DNA of 27,027 bases, taken from Syntrophomonadaceae bacterium (lineage in GTDB: Bacteria; Bacillota; Dethiobacteria; DTU022). A program made the position numbers and the translations under genes. Location: assembly GCA_007127255.1 (NCBI GenBank), contig SKZS01000186.1, forward strand, positions 1-27,027, given 5' to 3'. The notes under the pieces are model-generated. The model was not told the DNA's origin and did no database searches. It was given only the letters and a program-made list of their open reading frames with translations. This document shows, piece after piece, positions 16,686 to 24,155 of the stretch (position 1 is the first letter of the stretch; the number at the start of each line of letters is the position of its first letter).

Positions 16686-17720
16686 TCAGGAACTAAGATT
16701 CTGGTTTAGGTAATCTACCAGGCGGCGCATCACACTGATCACCCGGCTGTAATCCATCCTGGTCGGGCCAAGAACCCCGACAATACCTGAAGTTTTGTCG
16801 TGTATCTTGTAGGTTCCGGTAATCAATGTGCATTCTTTGATATCTTCATACTCATTTTCTGCTCCAATTCTGACAACGATGTCGTCTTCACTGGAGGCAT
16901 CTTCCAATATTTTAAAAAGAAGTGGTTCCTGTTCAAAAAGGTTTAGCATTCTCCTGACTTTATCGACATCTTTAAACTCAGGTTGGTTAAGAATATTGGT
17001 TGTTCCACCCAGAAATACCCTGATCTGCTTTTCTTCCATCAGACTTTCTTCTAAGAGGATAAAGGCCTGTTCCAGTATTTCCAGACGCCTGAACAGATCT
17101 CGCTTTAACTCGTTAATCAGGGAAGTGGTAACTTGATCTATTGTTAAACCATAAAGCTTCTGGTTCAGATAAGATACTACCTGGTGCAGTTCAGACGGGC
17201 TCAATTGCTGCTGCATTTCAATAACCTTATTCTTAATAAAGCCTGTATCTGTAATTAATACAACCAGGCTGCGCTTATCATCGAGCGGCAAAATACGCAG
17301 GTGTTGAAAGGCGCTCTTCTGGAATTGCGGCCCCATGACAAGTGAAGTCTGGTTAGTAGCCGAAGATAAGACCCGTGCCGAGTTATTGATGATCTGTTCA
17401 ATTTCGCGCATCTTCTCAGTGCTTAAAGAACTGCTTATCGCCATCTCATCATCAGCACTGAGATCATCTATATCTATCAGGTTATCTACATAGTAACGAT
17501 ACCCGAGCTGGGTCGGGACTCTTCCGGCTGAAGTATGGGGCTGAATCAGGTATCCCATTTCTTCGAGATCAGCCATCTCATTGCGGATAGTAGCAGAACT
17601 CAAATCCATCCGATGAGAACGAGCAACTGTCCTCGAACCGACTGGCTCGGCGGTTATAATATAGTTAATAACAACCGCCTTAAGTATCTGTTCTTTCCTC
17701 TCATTAAGAGGTACTACCAT
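16686..17720 (-). CDS. hrcA: Heat-inducible transcription repressor HrcA
   Basis: HrcA represses the dnaK and groE operons by binding CIRCE and depends on GroEL for activity. The 344-residue product has an N-terminal winged helix (LNERKEQILKAVVINYIITAEPVGSRTVAR, RMDLSSATIRNEMADLEEMG), the HTSAGRVPTQLGYRYYVD motif, and a C-terminal GAF-like dimer domain ending GVLGPTRMDYSRVISVMRRL. All these blocks are intact. The ATG at 17720 is preceded by GGGGGATTGATC; the ten codons above it run into the leader and are rejected. A perfect CIRCE lies 24 bases upstream, so the operon should be autoregulated. Confidence 0.97.
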   Translation of the reverse strand: MVVPLNERKEQILKAVVINYIITAEPVGSRTVARSHRMDLSSATIRNEMADLEEMGYLIQPHTSAGRVPTQLGYRYYVDNLIDIDDLSADDEMAISSSLSTEKMREIEQIINNSARVLSSATNQTSLVMGPQFQKSAFQHLRILPLDDKRSLVVLITDTGFIKNKVIEMQQQLSPSELHQVVSYLNQKLYGLTIDQVTTSLINELKRDLFRRLEILEQAFILLEESLMEEKQIRVFLGGTTNILNQPEFKDVDKVRRMLNLFEQEPLLFKILEDASSEDDIVVRIGAENEYEDIKECTLITGTYKIHDKTSGIVGVLGPTRMDYSRVISVMRRLVDYLNQNLSS

Positions 17721-17743
17721 GATCAATCCCCCGTTTCTTACCT

Positions 17744-17770
17744 TTAGCACTCGTAACCCCAGAGTGCTAA
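17744..17770. promoter_or_regulatory. CIRCE operator (HrcA binding site)
   Basis: TTAGCACTC (17744-17752), nine bases, then GAGTGCTAA (17762-17770): an exact match to the CIRCE consensus with the canonical spacing. It lies between the promoter and the hrcA start, overlapping the expected transcription start, as usual for this operon. Confidence 0.98.
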
Positions 17771-17780
17771 AGCTACATAA

Positions 17781-17810
17781 AAAATATCATTCTTCGTGGG
17801 GGTTTGTCAA
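17781..17810 (-). promoter_or_regulatory. Sigma-A promoter of hrcA-grpE-dnaK-dnaJ
   Basis: On the minus strand a perfect TTGACA (17810-17805) and TATTTT (17786-17781) are separated by 18 bases. The CIRCE begins ten bases downstream of the -10 box. Confidence 0.75.
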
Positions 17811-17843
17811 GTTGATTAAAAGATTTCATCAACAGAGAAACAA

Positions 17844-18227
17844 TTAACCCTTACCGGCAACCTCTTGCTTTTTGCGATATTCTGCAATAGCGTTATGCAG
17901 CGCATCCGCAGCCAGGTTTGAGCAGTGCAGCTTGAGAGGGGGAAGCCCGCCAAGCTGCTCGGCCACATCCTGGTTGGTAACTTGCATCGCCTCATCGAGT
18001 GTTTTTCCTTTTACTATTTCCGTAAGCATACTACTGCTGGCGATAGCCGCTCCACAACCGTAAGTTTGAAAACTGACATCTACTATTCTTTCATCTTTAA
18101 CTTTGATATAAAGTTTCATCGTATCGCCGCACTTAAAGCTTCCTGTTTCACCTACAGCATCTGCGTCGGGCAGATCCCCAACATTGCGAGGGTTATTGAA
18201 GTGATCGACTACTTTTTCATTATACAT
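17844..18227 (-). CDS. iscU: Iron-sulfur cluster scaffold protein, IscU/NifU-N type
   Basis: A scaffold on which the cysteine desulfurase builds Fe-S clusters. The 127-residue product has the three ligand cysteines Cys33 (FKCGDTMKLY), Cys58 (YGCGAA) and Cys102 (LHCSNLAADAL), with Asp35 after the first. It is the short NifU-N/IscU form without a C-terminal extension. It starts with MYNEKVVDHFNNPRNVG at an ATG eight bases after AGGAG, 18 bases behind iscS. PPLKLHCSNLA in place of the LPPVKLHCS of proteobacterial IscU is a normal clostridial variant. The remaining isc partners (hscA, hscB, fdx) are absent, as is usual in Firmicutes. Confidence 0.93.
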   Translation of the reverse strand: MYNEKVVDHFNNPRNVGDLPDADAVGETGSFKCGDTMKLYIKVKDERIVDVSFQTYGCGAAIASSSMLTEIVKGKTLDEAMQVTNQDVAEQLGGLPPLKLHCSNLAADALHNAIAEYRKKQEVAGKG

Positions 18228-18245
18228 ATACAGTTCTCCTCTCTA

Positions 18246-19409
18246 TTATCCGGACCTGCGAATTGGAGATATTCGTCGCAGTCTGTCAACTACTGCAGGC
18301 ACTTTTTCCAGGACATAATCTATATCTGTCTCACTGTTTCCCCTGCCCAGGCTAAACCGTACAGAACCATGAGCAGTCTGATGGTCCAAGCCAATTGCAG
18401 ATAAAACATGAGATGGGTCAAGTGAACCCGAGGAACAGGCTGAACCACTGGAAGCAGCAATACCTTCCATATCAAGGCTCAACAGTATTGCTTCTCCTTC
18501 GATATATTTAAAACTGACATTTACATTGCCTGGCAAACGTTCTTCAGGATGACCGTTAAGAACAACTTCGTCAATTTTTAAAAGTCCTTCTATTAACTTA
18601 TCTCTTAATGATTGGAGGGTATTAATTTTATGAGGAATCTCTTCAACGGATAGTTCGAGAGCCCGGGCAAGACCAATTACACCGGGTACATTCTCGGTTC
18701 CCGGCCTCAGCTTTCCTTCCTGGCCTCCCCCGCGATAGAGGGGATCAATTTTTATCCCTTTGCGCTTATAAAGAGCGCCGACACCTTTGGGACCATTAAA
18801 TTTATGGGCAGACAATGATAAAAAGTCAACCTGCATTTTTTTAAGATCAACCGGCAGCTGTCCTACAACCTGGACAGCATCTGTGTGAAAAATAATATTA
18901 TGTTTAGCGGCAATTGCCCCGATCTCCTCTAAAGGCTGCAAAGTGCCTATCTCATTATTTGCGGCCATTATCGAAATAATAAACGTCTCCGGGGTAATTG
19001 CATCCTCAACAGTGGAAGGATCTAACCGACCATATTTGTCTACCGGTAAAAAAGTGACCCTGTGCCCCTCTTTTTCTAAGTCGCGACATACATCGAGTAC
19101 AGCATGATGCTCTATTGCCGAGGTAATAATATGACCAAAACCTTCATGCTTCTTAGCCGCGCCGCGCAGAACTATATTGTTTGATTCTGTCCCTCCGGAG
19201 GTAAAGTATATCTCCCCGGGACTTGCGCCCAGGGCTGATGCTGTCTTTTCACGCGCTTCTTCAACAGCATTGCGTACTTCCCTGCCTTTTGAATGAACAC
19301 TGGACGGATTTCCGTATTGCTCTTTAAAAAATGGCAGCATAGCTTCCAAAACTTCTTCCCTTACCGGTGTGGTAGCACCATGGTCCATATAGACTTCTCT
19401 GCTGTTCAA
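18246..19409 (-). CDS. iscS: Cysteine desulfurase IscS/NifS
   Basis: A pyridoxal-phosphate enzyme that takes sulfur from cysteine for Fe-S clusters and tRNA thiolation. The 387-residue protein has YMDHGATTPVREEVLEAM at the start, the PLP site Lys203 in SLSAHKFNGPKG, and the mobile-loop active cysteine Cys325 in SSGSACSSGS, a class I desulfurase signature. The start is TTG at 19409, with GGAGG eight bases upstream; the next ATG (codon 8) would cut into the conserved N-terminus. It lies 20 bases behind iscR. Many clostridial operons continue with mnmA after iscU; here hrcA follows instead. Confidence 0.96.
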   Translation of the reverse strand: MNSREVYMDHGATTPVREEVLEAMLPFFKEQYGNPSSVHSKGREVRNAVEEAREKTASALGASPGEIYFTSGGTESNNIVLRGAAKKHEGFGHIITSAIEHHAVLDVCRDLEKEGHRVTFLPVDKYGRLDPSTVEDAITPETFIISIMAANNEIGTLQPLEEIGAIAAKHNIIFHTDAVQVVGQLPVDLKKMQVDFLSLSAHKFNGPKGVGALYKRKGIKIDPLYRGGGQEGKLRPGTENVPGVIGLARALELSVEEIPHKINTLQSLRDKLIEGLLKIDEVVLNGHPEERLPGNVNVSFKYIEGEAILLSLDMEGIAASSGSACSSGSLDPSHVLSAIGLDHQTAHGSVRFSLGRGNSETDIDYVLEKVPAVVDRLRRISPIRRSG

Positions 19410-19429
19410 GATCTATTCCTCCCTTTCTC

Positions 19430-19861
19430 TTAGGTTAACGTTTCTGCCGGCTTAACTTCAACCAGCTCATCAAGTGACACTTCATCCAAAACATCATTGA
19501 TACGATCTCTGAGCTTTTCCCAAACCTGCCTGGTCAGGCAGTCATCTTTACGATGACAGCAAGACTCGCTGTCAACCTCTGAAAGGCAGTCAACAGGAGT
19601 TATGGGCCCTTCTACAGCCCGGACTATATCCCCGACATTTATTTCAGCAGGCGGCCGTGATAAAATATAGCCCCCACGGGAACCACGAACACTTTGAATC
19701 AAATCGGCCCGCCTCAAATCAGGAAATATTTGCTCTAAAAATTTAAGCGATATTTTTTCCTGCTCAGCAATTTCACGCAGTGGTAAAGGCCCTTCCTGGT
19801 AGTATATTGAGAGAACCGCCATAGCCCTGACCCCGTATTCAACTTTAGCTGAAAGTTTCAT
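19430..19861 (-). CDS. iscR: Rrf2-family Fe-S regulator, IscR-like
   Basis: A winged-helix Rrf2-family regulator of 143 residues heading the isc operon. The start MKLSAKVEYGVRAM, then ISLKFLEQIFPDLRRADLIQ and SVRGSRGGYILSRPP, are the family DNA-binding blocks. The cluster-binding loop has Cys92, Cys101, Cys102 and Cys108 (CLSEVDSESCCHRKDDC), so it should bind a cluster like IscR, unlike CymR, which lacks these cysteines. The ATG at 19861 is eight bases after GGGAG. A match to the IscR type 1 operator lies between its promoter and start, so feedback control of Fe-S synthesis is likely. Confidence 0.92.
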   Translation of the reverse strand: MKLSAKVEYGVRAMAVLSIYYQEGPLPLREIAEQEKISLKFLEQIFPDLRRADLIQSVRGSRGGYILSRPPAEINVGDIVRAVEGPITPVDCLSEVDSESCCHRKDDCLTRQVWEKLRDRINDVLDEVSLDELVEVKPAETLT

Positions 19862-19879
19862 TTTCACTACTCCCATTTT

Positions 19880-19904
19880 AATTCCGACTAAACAACTCGG
19901 GTAT
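19880..19904 (-). promoter_or_regulatory. Putative IscR-type operator
   Basis: Read on the minus strand, this 25-base site contains half-sites CCGAGT and AGTCGG around a seven-base centre and begins ATACCCGA. Compared position by position with the E. coli type 1 consensus ATASYYGACTRWWWYAGTCRRSTAT, I count 19 of 25 agreeing. It lies just downstream of the expected transcription start, where a bound repressor would block initiation or early elongation. Confidence 0.6.
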
Positions 19905-19916
19905 TGCCCACGAAAA

Positions 19917-19945
19917 AGAATAACACCTGTTTAACCTGATGTCAA
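19917..19945 (-). promoter_or_regulatory. Sigma-A promoter of iscR-iscS-iscU
   Basis: On the minus strand a perfect TTGACA (19945-19940) and TATTCT (19922-19917) are separated by 17 bases. The IscR-like operator starts 12 bases downstream of the -10 box. Confidence 0.78.
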
Positions 19946-19958
19946 TGCCAAAATTCAT

Positions 19959-19983
19959 AAAAAAACCGACGTATATACGTCGG
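19959..19983 (-). terminator. Intrinsic terminator of the cold-shock gene
   Basis: CCGACGTATATACGTCGG (19966-19983) is a perfect 18-base palindrome, followed on the minus strand by seven Ts. It lies 45 bases after the csp stop codon and isolates it from the iscR promoter. Confidence 0.9.
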
Positions 19984-20027
19984 TCATAAAATTAACCACC
20001 GGTAAACCTGACTCGGATTTACATGAT

Positions 20028-20225
20028 TTATAACTTCATCACGTTTGCGGCCTGCGGCCCGCGGTTTCCTTCGACGATCTCGAATTCAACCTCCTGGCCT
20101 TCTTCTAATGTTTTGAAGCCTTCCTCTTGAATTTCCGAGTAATGCACAAACACATCTTTATCATCTTCCACTTCAATGAAACCGTACCCTTTTTCAGGGT
20201 TAAACCATTTAACCTTACCCTGCAT
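20028..20225 (-). CDS. Cold-shock domain protein (CspA family)
   Basis: A 65-residue single-domain RNA chaperone. It starts MQGKVKWFNPEKGYGFIEVE, with RNP1 as KGYGFIEV and RNP2 as VFVHYS, and ends GPQAANVMKL. The aromatic surface is kept, with Tyr in place of the usual Phe at one position in each motif. The ATG at 20225 has AGGAGG ten bases upstream; a longer reading above it is leader sequence. It is a single-gene unit with its own promoter and terminator. It could be a cold-shock or a constitutive Csp; the paralogue cannot be assigned. Confidence 0.95.
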   Translation of the reverse strand: MQGKVKWFNPEKGYGFIEVEDDKDVFVHYSEIQEEGFKTLEEGQEVEFEIVEGNRGPQAANVMKL

Positions 20226-20249
20226 TAAACAAATACCTCCTACAAAGAA

Positions 20250-20264
20250 CCCTGATAAACAGGG
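20250..20264 (-). promoter_or_regulatory. Small hairpin in the csp leader
   Basis: On the minus strand CCCTG, a five-base loop (TTTAT) and CAGGG form a stem-loop that ends eight bases before the AGGAGG site of the cold-shock gene. With the promoter below, the leader is only about 48 bases long. A role in RNA stability or temperature response is possible but unproven. Confidence 0.5.
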
Positions 20265-20279
20265 CATTATTTCGACTAA

Positions 20280-20308
20280 AGATTACCACATCTTAACCTG
20301 AAAAGCAA
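20280..20308 (-). promoter_or_regulatory. Promoter of the cold-shock gene
   Basis: On the minus strand TTGCTT (20308-20303) and TAATCT (20285-20280) are separated by 17 bases. Both boxes are imperfect but the spacing is ideal and the distance to the gene suits a short leader. Confidence 0.55.
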
Positions 20309-20597
20309 GATATTTAGTGATTTTCTAAAAACATCTGCAGCCCTAACGATAATATGATTGCCTGCCTTAAATAAACAGCGACAGCAAGAGCTTTGGCGTT
20401 TCATTTTTGTTCGTAATTTTGCACTTCAGGTAACATTGAAGTATCGCTATAAATGATGCAGCGCCTTTTGAAATCGGCTTGCATTTTCTGTAAATCGCAG
20501 CAGCAAAAATACTCGTCGATTCTTGATATCTTCTTTTCAAGAAGAGCATCATGCTATAATAAGGCAGGAGCTAAACTTTTTTTAGAGGTGAAAACTG
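20309..20597. other. Non-coding gap between csp and acpS
   Basis: Together with the csp leader this is the only stretch over 300 bases without a gene (20226-20597). It holds the csp promoter at the left end and, at the right, a small hairpin (CTTCTT, TTC, AAGAAG) and an acpS promoter. I find no tRNA, riboswitch or credible reading frame between. A 61-codon minus-strand frame at 20367-20552 has no ribosome site and looks accidental. Confidence 0.6.
20550..20560 (+). promoter_or_regulatory. Extended -10 promoter for acpS
   Basis: A perfect TATAAT (20555-20560) is preceded by TG plus one base, the extended -10 pattern, which can make up for the poor -35 region (TCTTTT). The expected start is about 30 bases before the acpS start codon. 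Confidence 0.55.
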
Positions 20598-20984
20598 TTG
20601 ACCCTGAGAGGTGTCGGTGTTGACCTGGTTTCCATTGAGAGAATCGACAGGGTATATAACAAGTACCCCGGGCGTTTCTTGCGCAGAATATTAACTGCTT
20701 CCGAAGAAAACTCCTTTAGGGAAAGAGGATCTTCGACCGCTACACTGGCCGCCCGTTTTGCCGCCAAGGAAGCGGTATTGAAAGCTATCGGATGCGGGAT
20801 AGGACCGGCCGCAATGAATGAAGTAGAAATTCTCGCCGCTGCCGGGCGGCAGCCAAAAGTTAAGCTCTACGGCAAGGCTTCAAGCCTGGCCAGGGAAAAG
20901 GGCATTACCGAAATCTGTATCTCCATGAGCCATGAAACTTCTTTTGCCTGTGCATTTGCTGCTGCAATCGGAAAGCCCGAATAG
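20598..20984 (+). CDS. acpS: Holo-[acyl-carrier-protein] synthase AcpS
   Basis: AcpS transfers 4'-phosphopantetheine from CoA to acyl carrier protein, activating it for fatty-acid synthesis. The 128-residue product has GVGVDLVSIERI (metal ligand Asp9) and FAAKEAVLKAIGCG (Glu58), the two family signatures, and ISMSHETSFACAFA at the end. The start is TTG at 20598, with AGAGGTG seven bases upstream; no ATG is available before the conserved N-terminus. It is a single gene converging on the aconitase gene with 38 bases between the stop codons. No clear terminator is seen there. Confidence 0.95.
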   Translation: MTLRGVGVDLVSIERIDRVYNKYPGRFLRRILTASEENSFRERGSSTATLAARFAAKEAVLKAIGCGIGPAAMNEVEILAAAGRQPKVKLYGKASSLAREKGITEICISMSHETSFACAFAAAIGKPE

Positions 20985-21022
20985 CAATGGAGGCTTTGGA
21001 AGAGGTTCATCGGACTGTTTAT

Positions 21023-22969
21023 TTATCTCTTGTTTTGTCCGGAAAGTCCGCTTTGTGAGCGGGTATAGTTAAGCAGTCCTCCCTCTTTTACAATTTTCAA
21101 CTGCCGCAGCGAGAGCTGGTGTTCTGCTTCTATAGCGTAGTTCCCCTCAACATGTTCTATAATAATCCGCTTGCTTTTCAGCTGCTCGCTGACGTTATCA
21201 ATCTGCAGTTCATCTCCCACAGTTAATTTTTCATAATCTACAGGTTCACTAAAAGTAAGGGGTAATATGCCAAAGTTCACCAGGTTAGCCTGGTGAATAC
21301 GGGCAAAGGATTTAGCCACCACCGCCTTTACTCCAAGGGCCATCGGGGCCAAAGCGGCGTGTTCACGGCTGGAACCCTGCCCGTAATTTTCGCCGGCGAC
21401 TATTAAACCACTGCCGTATTCACGGGCACGATCGGAAAATTTGCTGTCCAGGGGAGCAAAAACATATTCACTGAGCGCTTCTATGTTTGAGCGCAGGGGA
21501 AGCACTCTGGATCCTCCGGGCATAATGTGGTCTGTAGTTATATTATCTTCAACAACCAGCAAAACCCTGATTTGTATTTTTTCAGGCACAGGTTTATTTA
21601 AAGGAACCGGTTTAATATTCGGACCGCGAATTATTTTCATATCTCCGCCATCAGCAGGGGGCGCAATAATCATCCTGTCATCGATAACCGGAGCATATTC
21701 TTCTGGTAAGCTGGGAAAATCGCCAAGCTCACGAGGATCTGTAATCTCACCCTGCAGGGCTGCAGCAGCTGCTGCTGCAGGGCCGGTAAGATATACTGAG
21801 GCATCGGCTGTTCCACTCCTGCCGGCAAAATTGCGGTTAAAAGTACGCACAGAAACAGCTCCTGAAGGCGGAGCCTGGCCCATACCGATACACGGCCCGC
21901 ATGCTGTCTCCAGTATCCTGGCCCCGGAACGAATCAACTCCTCTATAACACCTTCACGGGTCAGGCTGATTAATACCTGCCGTGAACCCGGCGCTACAAC
22001 CAGGCTGACCCCGGGGTGGACTACCCGCCCTTTCATGATTTCCGCCAGTAACCGCAAGTCTTGATAGGACCCATTGGTACAGCTGCCAACAGCAACCTGG
22101 TCAACCTTTACTGAACTAATTTCACGAATCGGTATGACCTTATCGGGACTGTGGGGCGCTGCTGCCAGAGGTTCGAGCTGATCAAGCGCTATGGTGATTT
22201 CATGATCATAGTCAGCCCGCAAATCGGCCTCAAACGGCTGCCAGTCCTTTTCCCTGCCCTGTGCTTTCAAAAATTTCTTGGTTACTGTATCACTGGGGAA
22301 AATTGAAGATGTTGCTCCGAGTTCAGCGCCCATATTGGCAATAGTCGCCCTTTCTGGCACGGTGAGATTCTCCAGACCGGAACCGTCATATTCAATTACT
22401 TTTCCCACGCCGCCTTTTACCGACAGGCGCCTGAGCAGCTCAAGTATAACATCCTTTGCTCCCACCCATGGGGAAAAATTGCCAACCAAATTTACCTTTA
22501 TCACTTCCGGAACAGTTATGTAAAAAGGTCCTCCTGCCATTGCAACAGCCACATCAAGCCCTCCGGCCCCGATACCAATCATTCCTAAACCTCCGGCAGT
22601 CGGAGTATGGCTGTCAGAACCAAGAAGGGTTTTGCCCGGGACACCAAAGCGTTCTAAGTGCACCTGGTGGCAAATCCCATTACCCGGCCTGGAGTACCAT
22701 ACTCCAAAACGGGCAGCAGCCGACTGCAGGTAGCGGTGATCATCTGCATTTTCAAAGCCATTTTGGAGAGTGTTGTGATCAACATAACTGACCGAGAGTT
22801 CTGTTTGCACTTTCTCTATACCTAATGCCTCCAGCTGCAGGTAAGCCATGGTGCCGGTAGCATCCTGGGTCAGGGTCTGATCAATACGAAGCCCTATTTC
22901 AGAGCCTTTTTTCATTTCTCCATCCACCAGGTGTTTCTTTAATATTTTATAGGTTAAATTGTCAGGCAT
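21023..22969 (-). CDS. Aconitate hydratase, Aquifex-type
   Basis: An Fe-S hydro-lyase interconverting citrate and isocitrate. At 648 residues it is much shorter than AcnA or AcnB (about 850-900) and matches the short putative aconitase subfamily first noted in Aquifex. The N-terminal catalytic part carries LGSDSHTPTAGGLGMIGIGAGG and the [4Fe-4S] ligands Cys297 (GSCTNGS), Cys357 and Cys360 (CGPCIGMG). The C-terminal swivel domain (about 485-640) has ITTDHIMPGG, YGQGSSREHAAL and FARIHQANLVNFGILPL. The ATG at 22969 follows AAGGTGG by nine bases, 22 bases behind the MFS gene. A homoaconitase or isopropylmalate-type substrate cannot be excluded, but the intact catalytic Arg region (SSREHA) fits aconitase. 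Confidence 0.88.
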   Translation of the reverse strand: MPDNLTYKILKKHLVDGEMKKGSEIGLRIDQTLTQDATGTMAYLQLEALGIEKVQTELSVSYVDHNTLQNGFENADDHRYLQSAAARFGVWYSRPGNGICHQVHLERFGVPGKTLLGSDSHTPTAGGLGMIGIGAGGLDVAVAMAGGPFYITVPEVIKVNLVGNFSPWVGAKDVILELLRRLSVKGGVGKVIEYDGSGLENLTVPERATIANMGAELGATSSIFPSDTVTKKFLKAQGREKDWQPFEADLRADYDHEITIALDQLEPLAAAPHSPDKVIPIREISSVKVDQVAVGSCTNGSYQDLRLLAEIMKGRVVHPGVSLVVAPGSRQVLISLTREGVIEELIRSGARILETACGPCIGMGQAPPSGAVSVRTFNRNFAGRSGTADASVYLTGPAAAAAAALQGEITDPRELGDFPSLPEEYAPVIDDRMIIAPPADGGDMKIIRGPNIKPVPLNKPVPEKIQIRVLLVVEDNITTDHIMPGGSRVLPLRSNIEALSEYVFAPLDSKFSDRAREYGSGLIVAGENYGQGSSREHAALAPMALGVKAVVAKSFARIHQANLVNFGILPLTFSEPVDYEKLTVGDELQIDNVSEQLKSKRIIIEHVEGNYAIEAEHQLSLRQLKIVKEGGLLNYTRSQSGLSGQNKR

Positions 22970-22991
22970 TTACAAACGCCACCTTTCCAAA

Positions 22992-24155
22992 TTAACTGAC
23001 TTCTGCCCTGATTAATTTCCTTTTTATCAAATTCCCCAAAATAGGCAGTAACATAATTACTGCACAGAGCAGGAATATCGCCTGAAAGTTAAACCAGGTA
23101 AGCAGTACGCCAACAGTCACTGAACCGATTACAATACCCAGGTCAAAGGCAGTGGTAAAGGTTGCCATCCCAACGCCCCTTTCCATTACTGCCAGGCGGT
23201 CTGCAGCCATTGCCATAACCGAAGAGTGTCCTGACCCAAAACCGATCCCGAGGACAAAAGCGCTTAGCAAAAACTGCGAAACTGTTACTGCGGTAGCAAT
23301 CATCACCAGAGAGACAGCAGCAATTACCAGGGCCGGCAGTAAAATCACCTGCCTTCCAAAGTAATCGGACAACCGACCGGCGACTGGACGCGAAAACACG
23401 GTGGTAAGCGCAAATATTGTAAAAAAGTAACCGACTGCCTGCAAATCGCGCACTTCACCCAGTAAGGGTAAAAATGTAAGAATTACTCCAAGATTAAAAG
23501 TCATACATAATATAATCAGGGATGGAAAAATCACCTTGCCCAGTAAGAGAGGGGTTTTCTCTGTGCCACTTTTATCAAACATGGGCTCCCTTACAATAGC
23601 GCTGCATAACAGGGCTAAAAGGGCAGCAACTAAAGCTACCAGAAATAAAAGCAGGTAATTGCCTGATGTTGTTACCCTGAGGTATTCACCAAGAACAGGA
23701 GCAGTAGCCAGCGAAAATGGCGGAGCCATGCCCATTAAACCCACAGCTGAACCTCTTTTGCCTTCAGGAGCAAGATCCAGGGTAAGAGTATTAAAAGCCA
23801 GCAAGAATGCACCCCAACCGAAACCTTGTATCGCCCGAAAAATAAATAACAGGGGTAGCGCCGGCAGTAAAAGCAGGCCCAGGCCGGCTGCGGCATACAA
23901 AGAGATACCCATTACCAGAAGTCGTTTCCTGCCCCTTTTGTTAAGATCACGACCCTGGAAAGGACGCAGAATGATAGAACAGAAAACAAATACGCCCATT
24001 AATAAACCAACAGAAGCTTCTCTTCCCCCGGCCTCAATAACATAAAATGGCAAAATAGGTATATAATAATCAAGCGCAAAAAACAGGAAAAAAACTGCGC
24101 CAAAAAGAGCGATGAAGTTTTTGTTTATAATTCTATCCTTCGGATCAACAGGCAT
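22992..24155 (-). CDS. Major facilitator superfamily transporter
   Basis: A 387-residue MFS permease with about twelve hydrophobic segments in two halves. The loop between segments 2 and 3 reads LRPFQGRDLNKRGRKRLLVMG, a variant of the MFS GxxxDRxGRR motif, and the second half has a matching SRPVAGRLSDYFGRQVILL. GFGWGAFLLAFNTLTLDL and AVGLMGMAPPFSLATAPVLG lie in segments 4-5. The pattern is that of drug or sugar efflux-type members; the substrate is unknown. The ATG at 24155 overlaps the apgM-like stop (TAATG) and has GGAG eight bases upstream, so it is coupled to that gene. A frame extending nine codons up lies within apgM and is rejected. Confidence 0.9.
   Translation of the reverse strand: MPVDPKDRIINKNFIALFGAVFFLFFALDYYIPILPFYVIEAGGREASVGLLMGVFVFCSIILRPFQGRDLNKRGRKRLLVMGISLYAAAGLGLLLLPALPLLFIFRAIQGFGWGAFLLAFNTLTLDLAPEGKRGSAVGLMGMAPPFSLATAPVLGEYLRVTTSGNYLLLFLVALVAALLALLCSAIVREPMFDKSGTEKTPLLLGKVIFPSLIILCMTFNLGVILTFLPLLGEVRDLQAVGYFFTIFALTTVFSRPVAGRLSDYFGRQVILLPALVIAAVSLVMIATAVTVSQFLLSAFVLGIGFGSGHSSVMAMAADRLAVMERGVGMATFTTAFDLGIVIGSVTVGVLLTWFNFQAIFLLCAVIMLLPILGNLIKRKLIRAEVS

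Noticed and set aside
20367..20552. 61-codon minus-strand frame between csp and acpS
   Set aside because: No ribosome site before it, no recognisable protein pattern, and it ends at the acpS promoter; treated as non-coding.
20972..21041. Terminators between convergent acpS and aconitase genes
   Set aside because: AAAGCC/GGCTTT and CGGAC/GTCCG pairs exist, but the loops are long and no T-run follows on either strand.
21755..21785. CTG/CAG-rich near-palindrome in the aconitase gene
   Set aside because: It is explained by an alanine run (GPAAAAAAALQG) at the linker region of the protein; a codon-level effect.
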